DNA of 64,000 bases from NCBI RefSeq assembly GCF_003797825.1, contig NZ_RKME01000016.1:57653-121652 (forward strand), given 5' to 3'. Source of the stretch: Gordonia sp. OPL2. Its GTDB lineage: Bacteria > Actinomycetota > Actinomycetes > Mycobacteriales > Mycobacteriaceae. The position numbers and the translations under genes were made by a program. This document shows, piece after piece, positions 1-7,588 of the stretch; position 1 is the first letter of the stretch; every line of letters begins with the position of its first letter. The notes beneath the pieces were generated by a model. It ran no database searches. It was not told the DNA's origin and was given only the letters and a program-made list of their open reading frames with translations.

Positions 1-1180
1 CGTCACCGGGGTCGACACCGGCGGTCCCGGCCGCACCGACGAGCACCATCGACCCGCCGATGCCGGTCGCCGCGAGCAGGGACGGCAGCAGGATGCCGGT
101 CCAGAAGTCGAATTCAGCGGGCATGCGCGCGAACACGGCAAGCCCCGCGGCGCCCAGCAGCCCGAGCAGGGCGATCGAGTGGCGGACGCCGATGCGCGCG
201 GTCAGCTTGCCCGACACCACGATGCCGACCCCGACGAAGACGCAGAACGGTAGGAACAGCACGCCCGTCAGATCGGGCGACACGTTCCACACCGTCTGGA
301 TGTAGAGCGAGCAGAAGTAGAAGGCGGCCAGCTGTCCGGCCGCGAGCATGAATCCGAATACGTTGGCGCCCAGAATACTTCGTGTCGCCAGGACGCGCGC
401 CGGCATCAGCGGATGGCTGCCGAGTCGCTCGACGACGCCGAAGGCGATCAGCAGGACGACGGCGACCGCACCGCCGATCAGGGTGCGGGCCGATCCCCAT
501 CCATGATCACCGGTGGACGACACCGCGTACACAAGCGCTGCGACGCCGCCGGTCACCAGCAGTCCGCCGGTGAGATCGAGGCGGGTTCGCTCGCCGCGCG
601 GGGTGCCCCGGGGTACGCCGCGCAGAGCTGCGATGAGGGCGACGGCGACGATGGGCACGTTCACGAACATGACGGCGCGCCAGTTCCACCAGTCGGTCAG
701 GACACCACTGGCGACGACGCCGACCGCACCGCCGACCGCGCCTGCACCGCCCCACAGGCCCATCGCCTTCCGGCGGCGAGCCGGATCGGCGATCGTCGTC
801 ACGAGGGCGAGTGATGCGGGAGCCAGCAGTGCGGCGCCCAGTCCCTGCACGGCGCGGGCGGCGACCAGGACACCGGGGGTCGTCGCGAATCCGCCGACCA
901 CGCTCGCCACAGCGAAGACCGTCACCCCCACGAGGATGACCGCACGCCGACCCCAGACATCGCCGAGGCGACCACCCACCAGCATGAAGCCGGCGAAGCA
1001 CAGCAGGTAGGCATTGACGACCCATTGCAGCCCGGCCTCGGTGAAGCCGAGATCACTCTGCATGGCAGGCAGGGCGATGTTGACCAGCGACATGTCGAGT
1101 GCAACGAGGAACTGCAGCGCGAAGACCGTCACCAGGAGCGCGGTGACACGGCTTCGGTTCGGGGTGGTGGTGATGGTCAA
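1..1180 (-). CDS. MFS drug efflux transporter, DHA2 (EmrB/QacA) type, truncated at window edge
   Basis: This is the N-terminal 393 residues of a polytopic major facilitator protein; the 3' end lies outside the window. Seen: the first helix ends in LDMSLVNIALP, close to the DHA2 signature for 14-helix proton antiporters, followed by the MFS loop GGRLGDVWGRR and VQGLGAALLAPA. The start is a TTG at 1180 with GGAAGG six bases upstream; no ATG lies in a suitable position. It is divergent from a TetR gene with palindromes in between, so drug- or metabolite-inducible export is the likely role. The substrate cannot be read from sequence. Confidence 0.85.
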   Translation of the reverse strand, partial: MTITTTPNRSRVTALLVTVFALQFLVALDMSLVNIALPAMQSDLGFTEAGLQWVVNAYLLCFAGFMLVGGRLGDVWGRRAVILVGVTVFAVASVVGGFATTPGVLVAARAVQGLGAALLAPASLALVTTIADPARRRKAMGLWGGAGAVGGAVGVVASGVLTDWWNWRAVMFVNVPIVAVALIAALRGVPRGTPRGERTRLDLTGGLLVTGGVAALVYAVSSTGDHGWGSARTLIGGAVAVVLLIAFGVVERLGSHPLMPARVLATRSILGANVFGFMLAAGQLAAFYFCSLYIQTVWNVSPDLTGVLFLPFCVFVGVGIVVSGKLTARIGVRHSIALLGLLGAAGLAVFARMPAEFDFWTGILLPSLLAATGIGGSMVLVGAAGTAGVDPGD

Positions 1181-1194
1181 CGACAACCTTCCGC

Positions 1195-1222
1195 TCGTAC
1201 TTGTACGAATTGGTACGCGTAC
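1195..1222. promoter_or_regulatory. Putative TetR operator between efflux gene and regulator
   Basis: Two palindromes lie in the divergent intergenic region. One has arms TCGTAC/GTACGA around TT (1195-1208). The other is the perfect GTACGCGTAC (1213-1222). The region is rich in GTAC and sits just upstream of the efflux gene, as expected for an operator that represses both directions. Confidence 0.55.
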
Positions 1223-1284
1223 GAAATGTACTCCATGTCGTATGTCGAGCCAAGCCCTCGTGATGTATGCGTCAAGATGGATGG

Positions 1285-1917
1285 ATGCCACCGACCCCGT
1301 CCCTGCAGCGCGACGACATCGTGGATGCGGCGATCCGCATCCTCGAACGAGACGGCGTGGACGGACTGAGCATGCGGCGCCTGGCGGTCGAGTTGGGGTC
1401 GAAACCGATGACCCTGTATCACTACGTCCCGAACAAGTCCGTGCTGTTGTCGCTGGCGTTGTCGGACATCGCGGCGCGGATACCGTGGCAGTCGCCGACC
1501 GGACCGCCGCGGACGCGGATGGTCACGATCGTGATGGACATGTACGACAAGCTGGGCGCTATCCCCTGGGTGGTCGCGATCCTGCGTCTGGGCACGAACG
1601 TGGGCACACCCGCCCTGGCGCTGGCGGACGAGTTCTTCGCCGCCGCATCCGAGATCGGTCTCGACGACCAGGACACCCTCGATCTCTGGCGGTCCACGTG
1701 GTATCTGGTCGTCTCCGAATTGCACTGGCAGGACGTGATGAGTCGCCGGGGCGCCGACGATCGCTCGTGGTACGAGACCATCGATCCCGCCGAGGTGGCC
1801 GACATGCCCCAGGTCTCTGCGCTGCTGCCGAGGTGGGGCGAGCTGTCGCGGGCGTTCGACCTCCACCGCGCCGTGGAGGCGCAGATCGACGGGGTTGTGG
1901 CCAGGGTCCGTGGGTGA
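1285..1917 (+). CDS. TetR family transcriptional regulator (TetR class, C-terminal tetracycline-repressor-like)
   Basis: A 210-residue regulator starting at the second in-frame ATG (MPPTPSLQR); an upstream ATG at 1267 would add six residues. The N-terminal helix-turn-helix is clear: DAAIRILERDGVDGLSMR, then LGSKPMTLYHYVPNKS, where YHYVPNKS is the recognition-helix end typical of the TetR subgroup. The rest is a helical ligand-binding domain with a Trp-rich segment (LWRSTWYLV). It is divergent from the efflux pump at the window edge and probably represses it. The inducer is unknown. Confidence 0.85.
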   Translation: MPPTPSLQRDDIVDAAIRILERDGVDGLSMRRLAVELGSKPMTLYHYVPNKSVLLSLALSDIAARIPWQSPTGPPRTRMVTIVMDMYDKLGAIPWVVAILRLGTNVGTPALALADEFFAAASEIGLDDQDTLDLWRSTWYLVVSELHWQDVMSRRGADDRSWYETIDPAEVADMPQVSALLPRWGELSRAFDLHRAVEAQIDGVVARVRG

Positions 1918-1926
1918 GGGTGGCGG

Positions 1927-2331
1927 TCAGACCGTCGGTGCGAGTTCGGCGAGTCTCGGCAGGACGACGTCGCGCCATCCGGGGCCCATCCGTTCGAACG
2001 CCGCGGCCATCCGCGTGTCGTCGAGGTCGAAACCCGAATGTTCCAGCAGCAGACGGGTTCCGTGCCCCTCGGGGTGCAGCGACCAGGTGAGCGTCCAGTT
2101 CTCGGTGAACGTGTAGACGAAGCGCGACGGCCGCTCGGCCTCGAGGACGCGGCACGGTTGCGCACCGAATCCCGGCATCTCCAAGGTGAATTCGTGGCCG
2201 ACGACCGCGGCGATGTTCCCCGGCGCCCACCATCGCGCCACCAGCTCGGGTTCGGTCAGGGTGCGCCAGACGGTCTCCGGGGACGCCGCGATGAACTGAT
2301 CCACGCGAATGGTGGAACGGTGGGTGGTCAT
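1927..2331 (-). CDS. SRPBCC / AHSA1-type ligand-binding protein
   Basis: A 134-residue START-fold protein of the AHSA1/CalC group. Seen: the opening pattern FIAASPETVWRTLTEPELVARWWAPG, with the WW pair and the early helix characteristic of these proteins, then HEFTLEMPG and a C-terminal helix ending FERMGPGW. Its ATG overlaps the stop of the upstream ArsR gene by four bases, so the two are translationally coupled. ArsR-AHSA1 pairs are widespread in actinobacteria. The AHSA1 partner is thought to bind or process a small hydrophobic ligand, but its role is unproven. Confidence 0.85.
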   Translation of the reverse strand: MTTHRSTIRVDQFIAASPETVWRTLTEPELVARWWAPGNIAAVVGHEFTLEMPGFGAQPCRVLEAERPSRFVYTFTENWTLTWSLHPEGHGTRLLLEHSGFDLDDTRMAAAFERMGPGWRDVVLPRLAELAPTV

Positions 2332-2642
2332 GTGTCGAGATCCTCTGCGATGTCGGCGATGTGGGACAGTCGGTGCCGCCAGAACCGTTCGAACGGGTGC
2401 AACCAGTCGCTCAGCTCGGCGAGCGGTTCGGCGGTCAGGTGATAGATGCGTCGGCGTCCGTCGGCGCGATCGGCCACGAGGCCCGCCTCCCGGAGCACGG
2501 TCAGGTGTTCGGTGACCGACGAGCGACTGAGCTCGAACTGCGATGTCAGCTCTCCGGCCGCCGTCGGCTGTTCGGCCACGAGCTCGAGCAGTCGACGGCG
2601 GACGGGATTGGCCAGGGCCAGGAAGACGCGATCGTCGGACAT
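2328..2642 (-). CDS. ArsR family winged-helix regulator
   Basis: A 104-residue single-domain ArsR protein: LANPVRRRLLELVAEQPTA, recognition helix SRSSVTEHLTVLREAGLV, and a wing RADGRRRIYHL. The metal-binding ELCVCDL box is absent, so it is probably not a metal sensor. It is the first gene of a two-gene unit with the AHSA1 protein. Immediately upstream of its start lies a perfect palindrome, which suggests autorepression. Confidence 0.9.
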   Translation of the reverse strand: MSDDRVFLALANPVRRRLLELVAEQPTAAGELTSQFELSRSSVTEHLTVLREAGLVADRADGRRRIYHLTAEPLAELSDWLHPFERFWRHRLSHIADIAEDLDT

Positions 2643-2653
2643 GGCGACAAGTT

Positions 2654-2673
2654 ATGTCGGAAACTTCCGACAT
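2654..2673. promoter_or_regulatory. Perfect palindromic operator upstream of arsR-like gene
   Basis: The sequence ATGTCGGAA-AC-TTCCGACAT has nine-base perfect arms and a two-base spacer, and begins 12 bases upstream of the ArsR start codon. Its position covers the presumed core promoter. It is the obvious binding site for the adjacent ArsR protein. Confidence 0.75.
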
Positions 2674-2756
2674 GTCAAGCGGCGTCCCTGGAACGAACAC
2701 GGCCGGAAGCGTCGAAACGTCGTCGGCCTGCGCATTCGGCCGGTACCGTCCGTACC

Positions 2757-3221
2757 ATGAAGCATCTTCTCCGTGGTCTCGTCGGGTTGGTCGCCGTGCT
2801 CTCGATAGGTGGCCTCGTGCCTGCGGTCGCGGGGGCGACGCCCTCCTCGGGAATCTCGGCCGTCACCCTGGCGGAGGGTGACATCCCCGCCGGCCTGTTG
2901 CCGTTCGTCCCCGACGGTGTCCACGTCGCGGTCCGCGAGATCACGATCGAGCCCGGCGGCACCACGGGCTGGCACTACCACGACGGCGATCTCGTCGGCC
3001 TGGTGCGGGCGGGCACGCTCACCCATCCCGGCGCCGACTGCAAGCCGGTCATCTACAACACCGGCCAGATCATCAGAGAGCCGCACGGCCAGGCGAATAC
3101 GCATGTCGGGCGCAACCTCGGCTCGACGCCGGTGATCCTGGATGTCCTGTACCTCATCCCACTCGGCAAGCCGCTGTTCGAGGATGCGCCGGCTCCGGGG
3201 TGTGACACCCCCGCGTCTTGA
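2757..3221 (+). CDS. Secreted cupin-domain protein
   Basis: A 154-residue protein with a Sec signal peptide (residues about 1-27: basic start MKHLLRG, hydrophobic core, cleavage near AVAGA-TPS). The mature part is a single small cupin barrel. Seen: the metal-ligand motif GWHYHDGD preceded by EPGGTT, then the second cupin half with PHGQANTHVG. The family binds a divalent metal through these histidines, but many members have no known reaction. It overlaps the start of the next membrane-protein gene by one base, so the two probably form an operon. Confidence 0.8.
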   Translation: MKHLLRGLVGLVAVLSIGGLVPAVAGATPSSGISAVTLAEGDIPAGLLPFVPDGVHVAVREITIEPGGTTGWHYHDGDLVGLVRAGTLTHPGADCKPVIYNTGQIIREPHGQANTHVGRNLGSTPVILDVLYLIPLGKPLFEDAPAPGCDTPAS

Positions 3222-3889
3222 TGGCATGGCTCTCCGAGCCGCGTCGGGTGGTCGCGAGCCTGGCCCTGGGAATTGCCGCCGTCGCGGTTCTCCACGGCCT
3301 GGGTGGCTTTCCGTCCGGTCTCTCTTTCGTCGACGCCGGCGTCTTCGGTCTGCTCGCGTATCTCGTTGCGTACCTGGTGATCACCGTCGCCGCATTCTCG
3401 CGGGCCTCGACGCCCGAGATCCACGACTGGGCGCGACGGGAGAACCGTGGCACCGTCCTGCAGCGGTATGTCCTCGGGACCGCGCCGGGGCCGGGGGTGT
3501 CGCTGTTCATCGCGGCGGCAGCCCTTGCCGTCGCGATGATCTGGATGCCGGGGCATGGCGGGACCACCCTCGCCGAATCGCCGCGCATCGGTGTGGCGGT
3601 GGCGTTGATCATCGTGGCCTGGCTGTGCGTGGTCGTGTCCTACGCGGTGACCTTCCACGCGGATGACTTCATCGACGAGGGCGACACGGGACTCGATTTC
3701 CCGGGTGACAGCGATCCCGATTGGGTCGACTACGTGTATTTCTCGGTGGCCGTGATGACCACCTTCGGGACGACGGACGTCTCGGTGACGTCGCGCGAGA
3801 TGCGACGGACGGTGACGGCCAATGCGGTGATCGCGTTCGTGTTCAACACCGTGATCATCGCGGCGGTGGTGTCGGCGCTGACGGGTTGA
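3221..3889 (+). CDS. DUF1345 family integral membrane protein
   Basis: A 222-residue polytopic protein with about six helices. The C-terminal block YFSVAVMTTFGTTDVSVTSREMRR followed by FVFNTVIIAAVVSAL is the conserved end of DUF1345 proteins. The ATG at 3221 overlaps the cupin stop (TGATG); a TTG one codon earlier is possible. No catalytic function is known for the family. The 3' end overlaps the convergent membrane gene by 35 bases. Confidence 0.85.
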   Translation: MAWLSEPRRVVASLALGIAAVAVLHGLGGFPSGLSFVDAGVFGLLAYLVAYLVITVAAFSRASTPEIHDWARRENRGTVLQRYVLGTAPGPGVSLFIAAAALAVAMIWMPGHGGTTLAESPRIGVAVALIIVAWLCVVVSYAVTFHADDFIDEGDTGLDFPGDSDPDWVDYVYFSVAVMTTFGTTDVSVTSREMRRTVTANAVIAFVFNTVIIAAVVSALTG

Positions 3890-4295
3890 GGCGACGGAGC
3901 AGGATCGTCGCGCCGAGGGCGATCGCCCAGATCACGACGATCACGATGGTCAGTCCGAGCCAGTAGTCGCGGTCCAGGACACTGGAGTTGGCGGCGCCGT
4001 CGTCGGCGGGTCGCGGCAGGATCACCGGAAGTGCTAGCAGCACGACGACATTGGTGAGGGCGAGCGCGATCAGGACGGATCTGCTCCACCATGGCGGCAG
4101 CCACCGTCGCAGCACCCACGAGACGGCGAGGGCGACGGGGGCGAGAACCGCGTCGTGCAGGAACAGTCCCACGGCCAGCCAGATCACGATCGAGATCTGG
4201 TCGGCCGTCGAGAATCCCCACATCAGCGATACCCCGTAGGCAACGGCACCCACGCCGATGACGACGAGGGCGACGCGCACTAGTCGCTCCACCAT
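3855..4295 (-). CDS. Four-helix membrane protein of unknown function
   Basis: A 146-residue hydrophobic protein with about four predicted transmembrane segments: residues near 5-25, 30-55, 70-90 and 115-138 (for example LGLTIVIVVIWAIALGATILL). I do not recognise a family. Its ATG shares one base with the stop of the molybdopterin oxidoreductase gene, so it is the last gene of the 7.5-3.9 kb operon and may assist that enzyme in the membrane. The C-terminus is short and proline-rich. Confidence 0.7.
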   Translation of the reverse strand: MVERLVRVALVVIGVGAVAYGVSLMWGFSTADQISIVIWLAVGLFLHDAVLAPVALAVSWVLRRWLPPWWSRSVLIALALTNVVVLLALPVILPRPADDGAANSSVLDRDYWLGLTIVIVVIWAIALGATILLRRLNPSAPTPPPR

Positions 4296-5461
4296 CACAA
4301 CACCTCGATCCGCGAGACCCACTTGGTCTGCATGACTCCGGGGAGGTCGGGTGCGATGAGCCGGCACGGATACCCGTGGTCGAGGTCGAGGGTGTTGCCG
4401 TTGAGGCGCAGTGCGAGGAGCGTGAGCGGATCGTGCGACTGCGCCACCGGGAGGGTGCTCACGCCGTACTGTCCGCGTTCGAGTGAGATGACGCGGACCG
4501 CGGCGCCGCCCTGTATGTCGACGAGGGCGGCCAGGTCGACGAGTCGGACCCCGGCCCAGGTCGCGAGCGCGCTCCACCCCTCCACGCAGGCGATCGGGAG
4601 TTGGACGGTGTGCTGGGGGAGGGCGGCCAGCTGGGCGAGTGTGAGGACGGTGGTGCGGCCGCCGCCGGCCACCGTGAGGCGGAAGTCGCCGCTCGATGCC
4701 GCGTCGACGACCTGCGCCGCCTGCGCGGTCCGGTTCACCGGCAGTCCCTGCGGACCGTCGCCGCTGCGCGGCGCCAGAAATGCGATCCGGCGCAGTGGGG
4801 TCACGGTCTGGCCGGCGAAGGCCACCGCGCTCAGGCCGGCGGCGATCCCGGTGACGGCCAGGAGTCCTCGCCGCGTCAGGACGGGTCCTCGGTCGCGTGG
4901 TGACGCGGAAACAGTTGCGATGTCGGATGTCTCGTCGATAGGGCCGCTGAGCGCCGTGCGGATCACGGGGAGCTTGACCGCGATGTGCACGGCGAGTGCA
5001 CCGATCACGACATAGGCCATCGCGTGATGCGTAGTGGTGAAGAAGAACTTCCACGGGTACCACTGCGCGATGTTGAGCAGTCCGGTCATCAGCTGGAAGA
5101 TGGTCGCCGACACCAGGACCGCGATCGATGCGCGTTCCAGGACACGTACCGGGGAGCCGAGCAGTGGTTTCTCGAAGAGCTTCGGGTACACGACGGCGAG
5201 TTTCGCGAGCAGCAGCGGGATGGCGACGCAACCGGAGATGACATGGACGCCCTGGGTGATGCGGTAGATCCACACCGGGCGGGAGACCCATGCGAACCAC
5301 GACGGCGGATGCTGGATGCCATGACTGAGCAGTCCGGTCGCGAAGCAGATGGCGACACAGACGCCCAGCGCCAGTCCGATCCGCGCGGTGACGCGAGGAC
5401 TGCGTAAGCCCGTGTCCGGCAGGCTGTCCTGATCAGGTGGCACCTCCCCGCGGGTCGTCAT
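4295..5461 (-). CDS. Cytochrome b-like membrane domain fused to sulfite-oxidase-type molybdopterin domain
   Basis: A 388-residue fusion. Residues about 25-165 form four transmembrane segments with histidines suited to haem ligation (SHGIQH, GVHVISG, THHAMAY, VHIAVKL), as in small membrane cytochrome b proteins. A twin-arginine-like stretch LTRRGLLAVTG (RR at 197-198) precedes another hydrophobic segment. The remainder is an oxidoreductase molybdopterin-binding domain; C292 in LPIACVEGW is the expected Mo ligand. A periplasm-facing Mo reductase or oxidase with its own quinol-linked anchor is inferred. It is coupled by ATGA overlap to the methyltransferase gene upstream. Confidence 0.85.
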   Translation of the reverse strand: MTTRGEVPPDQDSLPDTGLRSPRVTARIGLALGVCVAICFATGLLSHGIQHPPSWFAWVSRPVWIYRITQGVHVISGCVAIPLLLAKLAVVYPKLFEKPLLGSPVRVLERASIAVLVSATIFQLMTGLLNIAQWYPWKFFFTTTHHAMAYVVIGALAVHIAVKLPVIRTALSGPIDETSDIATVSASPRDRGPVLTRRGLLAVTGIAAGLSAVAFAGQTVTPLRRIAFLAPRSGDGPQGLPVNRTAQAAQVVDAASSGDFRLTVAGGGRTTVLTLAQLAALPQHTVQLPIACVEGWSALATWAGVRLVDLAALVDIQGGAAVRVISLERGQYGVSTLPVAQSHDPLTLLALRLNGNTLDLDHGYPCRLIAPDLPGVMQTKWVSRIEVL

Positions 5462-6114
5462 CGGTGGGACATCTCCACGACCTGACGGCCCGATTCCTCC
5501 CACGTACGACGCACCGACAGGCCGCTGGCGTGTGCGACGTCCTCGGCACCGAGGAGCCCGATCCGGGCCCACGGGAACCACGACCCCGTGACCTCGCTCG
5601 TCTCCACCCGCACCATCTCGCGCTCGACGTGCTCGACGGCGGGATCGATCTCCACCAGGATGGTGCCGCCGGGTCGCACGATCTCGCCCGCCCGGGTCAG
5701 GACCCGAGTCGGATCACCGCCGATGCCGACATTTCCGTCGATGACGAGCGCGGTGGTCCAGCGTCCCTCGCCCGGAAGAGGCTCGTGGATGTCGCGCTGC
5801 AGGACGGCGCGACCGCGGCGCCGCGCCATGGTCACCGCGACGGCCGAGCTGTCGACACCGAGGGCGATCATGTCCCGCGCCGTCAACGCGTCGAGCAGTC
5901 GGCCGGGTCCGCAGCCGAGGTCGATCGTGGACCCGACGCAATGGTGTGCCACGGCGGCGTCGAAGCGCAGGTCGGCGGCATCGACGTCGACGGCGCACCA
6001 TCGGTTCACCGGCCAGTGCTCCACCGAGCCGTCGGAGTGTCGCAGACGGCAATCGCCGGAGGTGAACACGGCGTCGAAGGGATCGGAGCCGAGTGGCTGG
6101 GCGTCGACGCTCAT
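5458..6114 (-). CDS. SAM-dependent methyltransferase, class I
   Basis: A 218-residue protein with motif I TIDLGCGPGRLLDAL near residue 63, an acidic residue at the end of strand two (ALGVDSSAVAV), and a post-motif ILVEID. The start is ATG at 6114, overlapping the stop of the upstream CofC-like gene by four bases. The gene order glycosyltransferase, CofC-like, methyltransferase, molybdoenzyme suggests modification of a glycoconjugate or lipid. The substrate is unknown. Confidence 0.85.
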   Translation of the reverse strand: MSVDAQPLGSDPFDAVFTSGDCRLRHSDGSVEHWPVNRWCAVDVDAADLRFDAAVAHHCVGSTIDLGCGPGRLLDALTARDMIALGVDSSAVAVTMARRRGRAVLQRDIHEPLPGEGRWTTALVIDGNVGIGGDPTRVLTRAGEIVRPGGTILVEIDPAVEHVEREMVRVETSEVTGSWFPWARIGLLGAEDVAHASGLSVRRTWEESGRQVVEMSHR

Positions 6115-6821
6115 CGGACGGATCGCTGTCCGCTGGCGACCGCAAGAGGCGTCTCCTGGTCCAACAGGGCTGCGGTACGGGCGAACTCGCTGTCGGCAGG
6201 GCACATCCGGACCACCCGATCGACGTCTCCGGGCTCATCGACATCGGACAACGTGTCGAGCGCGACGACGTCGAGACCGTAGTCGCGTAACGCGGAGCGT
6301 GTACGGACCCCGGTGTCGGGACGGGACATCGGGATGGTGGCCAATGTGCGGGAGCCACGGGCGAAGACGGTTCCGAATGCCCACCAACCGCCGTCCGCGG
6401 CGTCGCCGAGGACGCAGCGATCGCCGGCCGGATCGAGTTGGTCGAGCGCCTCCGCAAGCTGGTCGACACCCACCTGCGGTGTGTCCATACCGATCTGGAC
6501 GACACGATCCATGCCGAGGGCCGCGGTGGTGACGTGCGCATGGACCAGGCGCTCGGCGAAGGACTCGCCACGTTGGCAAAATACCGTGCACCCGTCCAGT
6601 TCGGCCTGCAGTTCGTCGCGTCGGACCGCGGCGCGGAGATCACCGGTCTGGGCCACGACCACGGTGACACCCGTGGCCCGGCGTGCGGTCCGGAGGGTGT
6701 CGAGGAGGCCCGCAGCCGCGAGATGTGCTGCGCCGCAAAGGCCGTATCGAGGTGCGAGACGGGTTTTCGCCACGCCGGGGACAGGTGCCTTCGCCACGAT
6801 CAGGATAGCTGCGCCTCTCAT
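6111..6821 (-). CDS. CofC/DUF2064-like nucleotidyl- or glycosyltransferase (TIGR04282 type)
   Basis: A 236-residue GT-A-fold protein. Seen: the opening AAILIVAKAPVPGVAKTRLAP, the family hallmark with the K-T-R nucleotide-binding residues, and IGMDTPQVG, the acidic metal-binding motif. The family (DUF2064) is often encoded next to a family-2 glycosyltransferase, as here, and its reaction is not established. It starts at ATG 6821, coupled by ATGA to the preceding gene. A GDP- or UDP-sugar role is inference. Confidence 0.8.
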   Translation of the reverse strand: MRGAAILIVAKAPVPGVAKTRLAPRYGLCGAAHLAAAGLLDTLRTARRATGVTVVVAQTGDLRAAVRRDELQAELDGCTVFCQRGESFAERLVHAHVTTAALGMDRVVQIGMDTPQVGVDQLAEALDQLDPAGDRCVLGDAADGGWWAFGTVFARGSRTLATIPMSRPDTGVRTRSALRDYGLDVVALDTLSDVDEPGDVDRVVRMCPADSEFARTAALLDQETPLAVASGQRSVR

Positions 6822-7468
6822 GACAGCACCGCGACGAAATCGCGTGCGGCGCGGGCGGAACCGCGGAGCGAACCGGACACTTTCGACTCCCCGGCGGTGC
6901 GCGCCGAGTACGCGACGTCGACCTCGGTCACCCGCAATCGGTGTTGTGCCGCGCGAAGGAGCAGTTCGACCGGGTAGCCACTCCGCCGGTCGTGAACGTC
7001 GAGATCGATCAGCACCTGCCGACGGATCGCCCGCATCGGTCCGATGTCGTGGACAGGGAGGCCGTATCGGTGACGGAGATACCAGGCGACACCGAGTGAG
7101 CCGGCCCGGGCGTGGATCGGCCACACAGTATTCCCGACCGGACGGCGCCGACCCGCCACGAGGTCTGCGTCCATGGCCAGTGGGGCCAGCAGTGATCGCA
7201 GGTCACCGGGATCCATCGAACCGTCGCCGTCGAGCGTGCAGATCACGTCACCGCTCGCGGCGAGCACCCCGGCCGTCACCGCCGATCCGTATCCCGGCCG
7301 GGATTCGGCGATCACCCGCGCGCCGGCACGCCGGGCGAGTTCCGCTGTGTCGTCGTCGGACCCGTTGTCGACGACGACGCACTCCATGCCGTCGGGCACC
7401 CGCGACACGACATCGCGGATCGAGCCCGCCTCGTTGCGACACGGGATGATGACGGAGACGTCGGACAT
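6818..7468 (-). CDS. Family 2 glycosyltransferase
   Basis: A 216-residue soluble GT-A enzyme: VSVIIPCRNEAGSI at the start, the nucleotide-sugar DxD-type motif in CTLDGDGSMDP, GYGSAVTAG, and a C-terminal FRxK-like region KVSGSLRGS. It resembles polyprenol-phosphate mannosyl/glucosyl transferases but has no transmembrane tail. The start at 7468 is chosen for GAGAGG six bases upstream; five codons further upstream also read open. It is the first gene of the minus-strand operon running down to 3.9 kb. Confidence 0.85.
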   Translation of the reverse strand: MSDVSVIIPCRNEAGSIRDVVSRVPDGMECVVVDNGSDDDTAELARRAGARVIAESRPGYGSAVTAGVLAASGDVICTLDGDGSMDPGDLRSLLAPLAMDADLVAGRRRPVGNTVWPIHARAGSLGVAWYLRHRYGLPVHDIGPMRAIRRQVLIDLDVHDRRSGYPVELLLRAAQHRLRVTEVDVAYSARTAGESKVSGSLRGSARAARDFVAVLS

Positions 7469-7588
7469 GTTCACCTCTCTCACGCTAGGTGCGGGGAGGT
7501 GTGGGGTGTAGGGGTGCAGTGATGACGGAAGTGTGACATCGGGTCACCAGACCTCCACTTCGGCGGCGATCACCAATACCGTTGCCGT

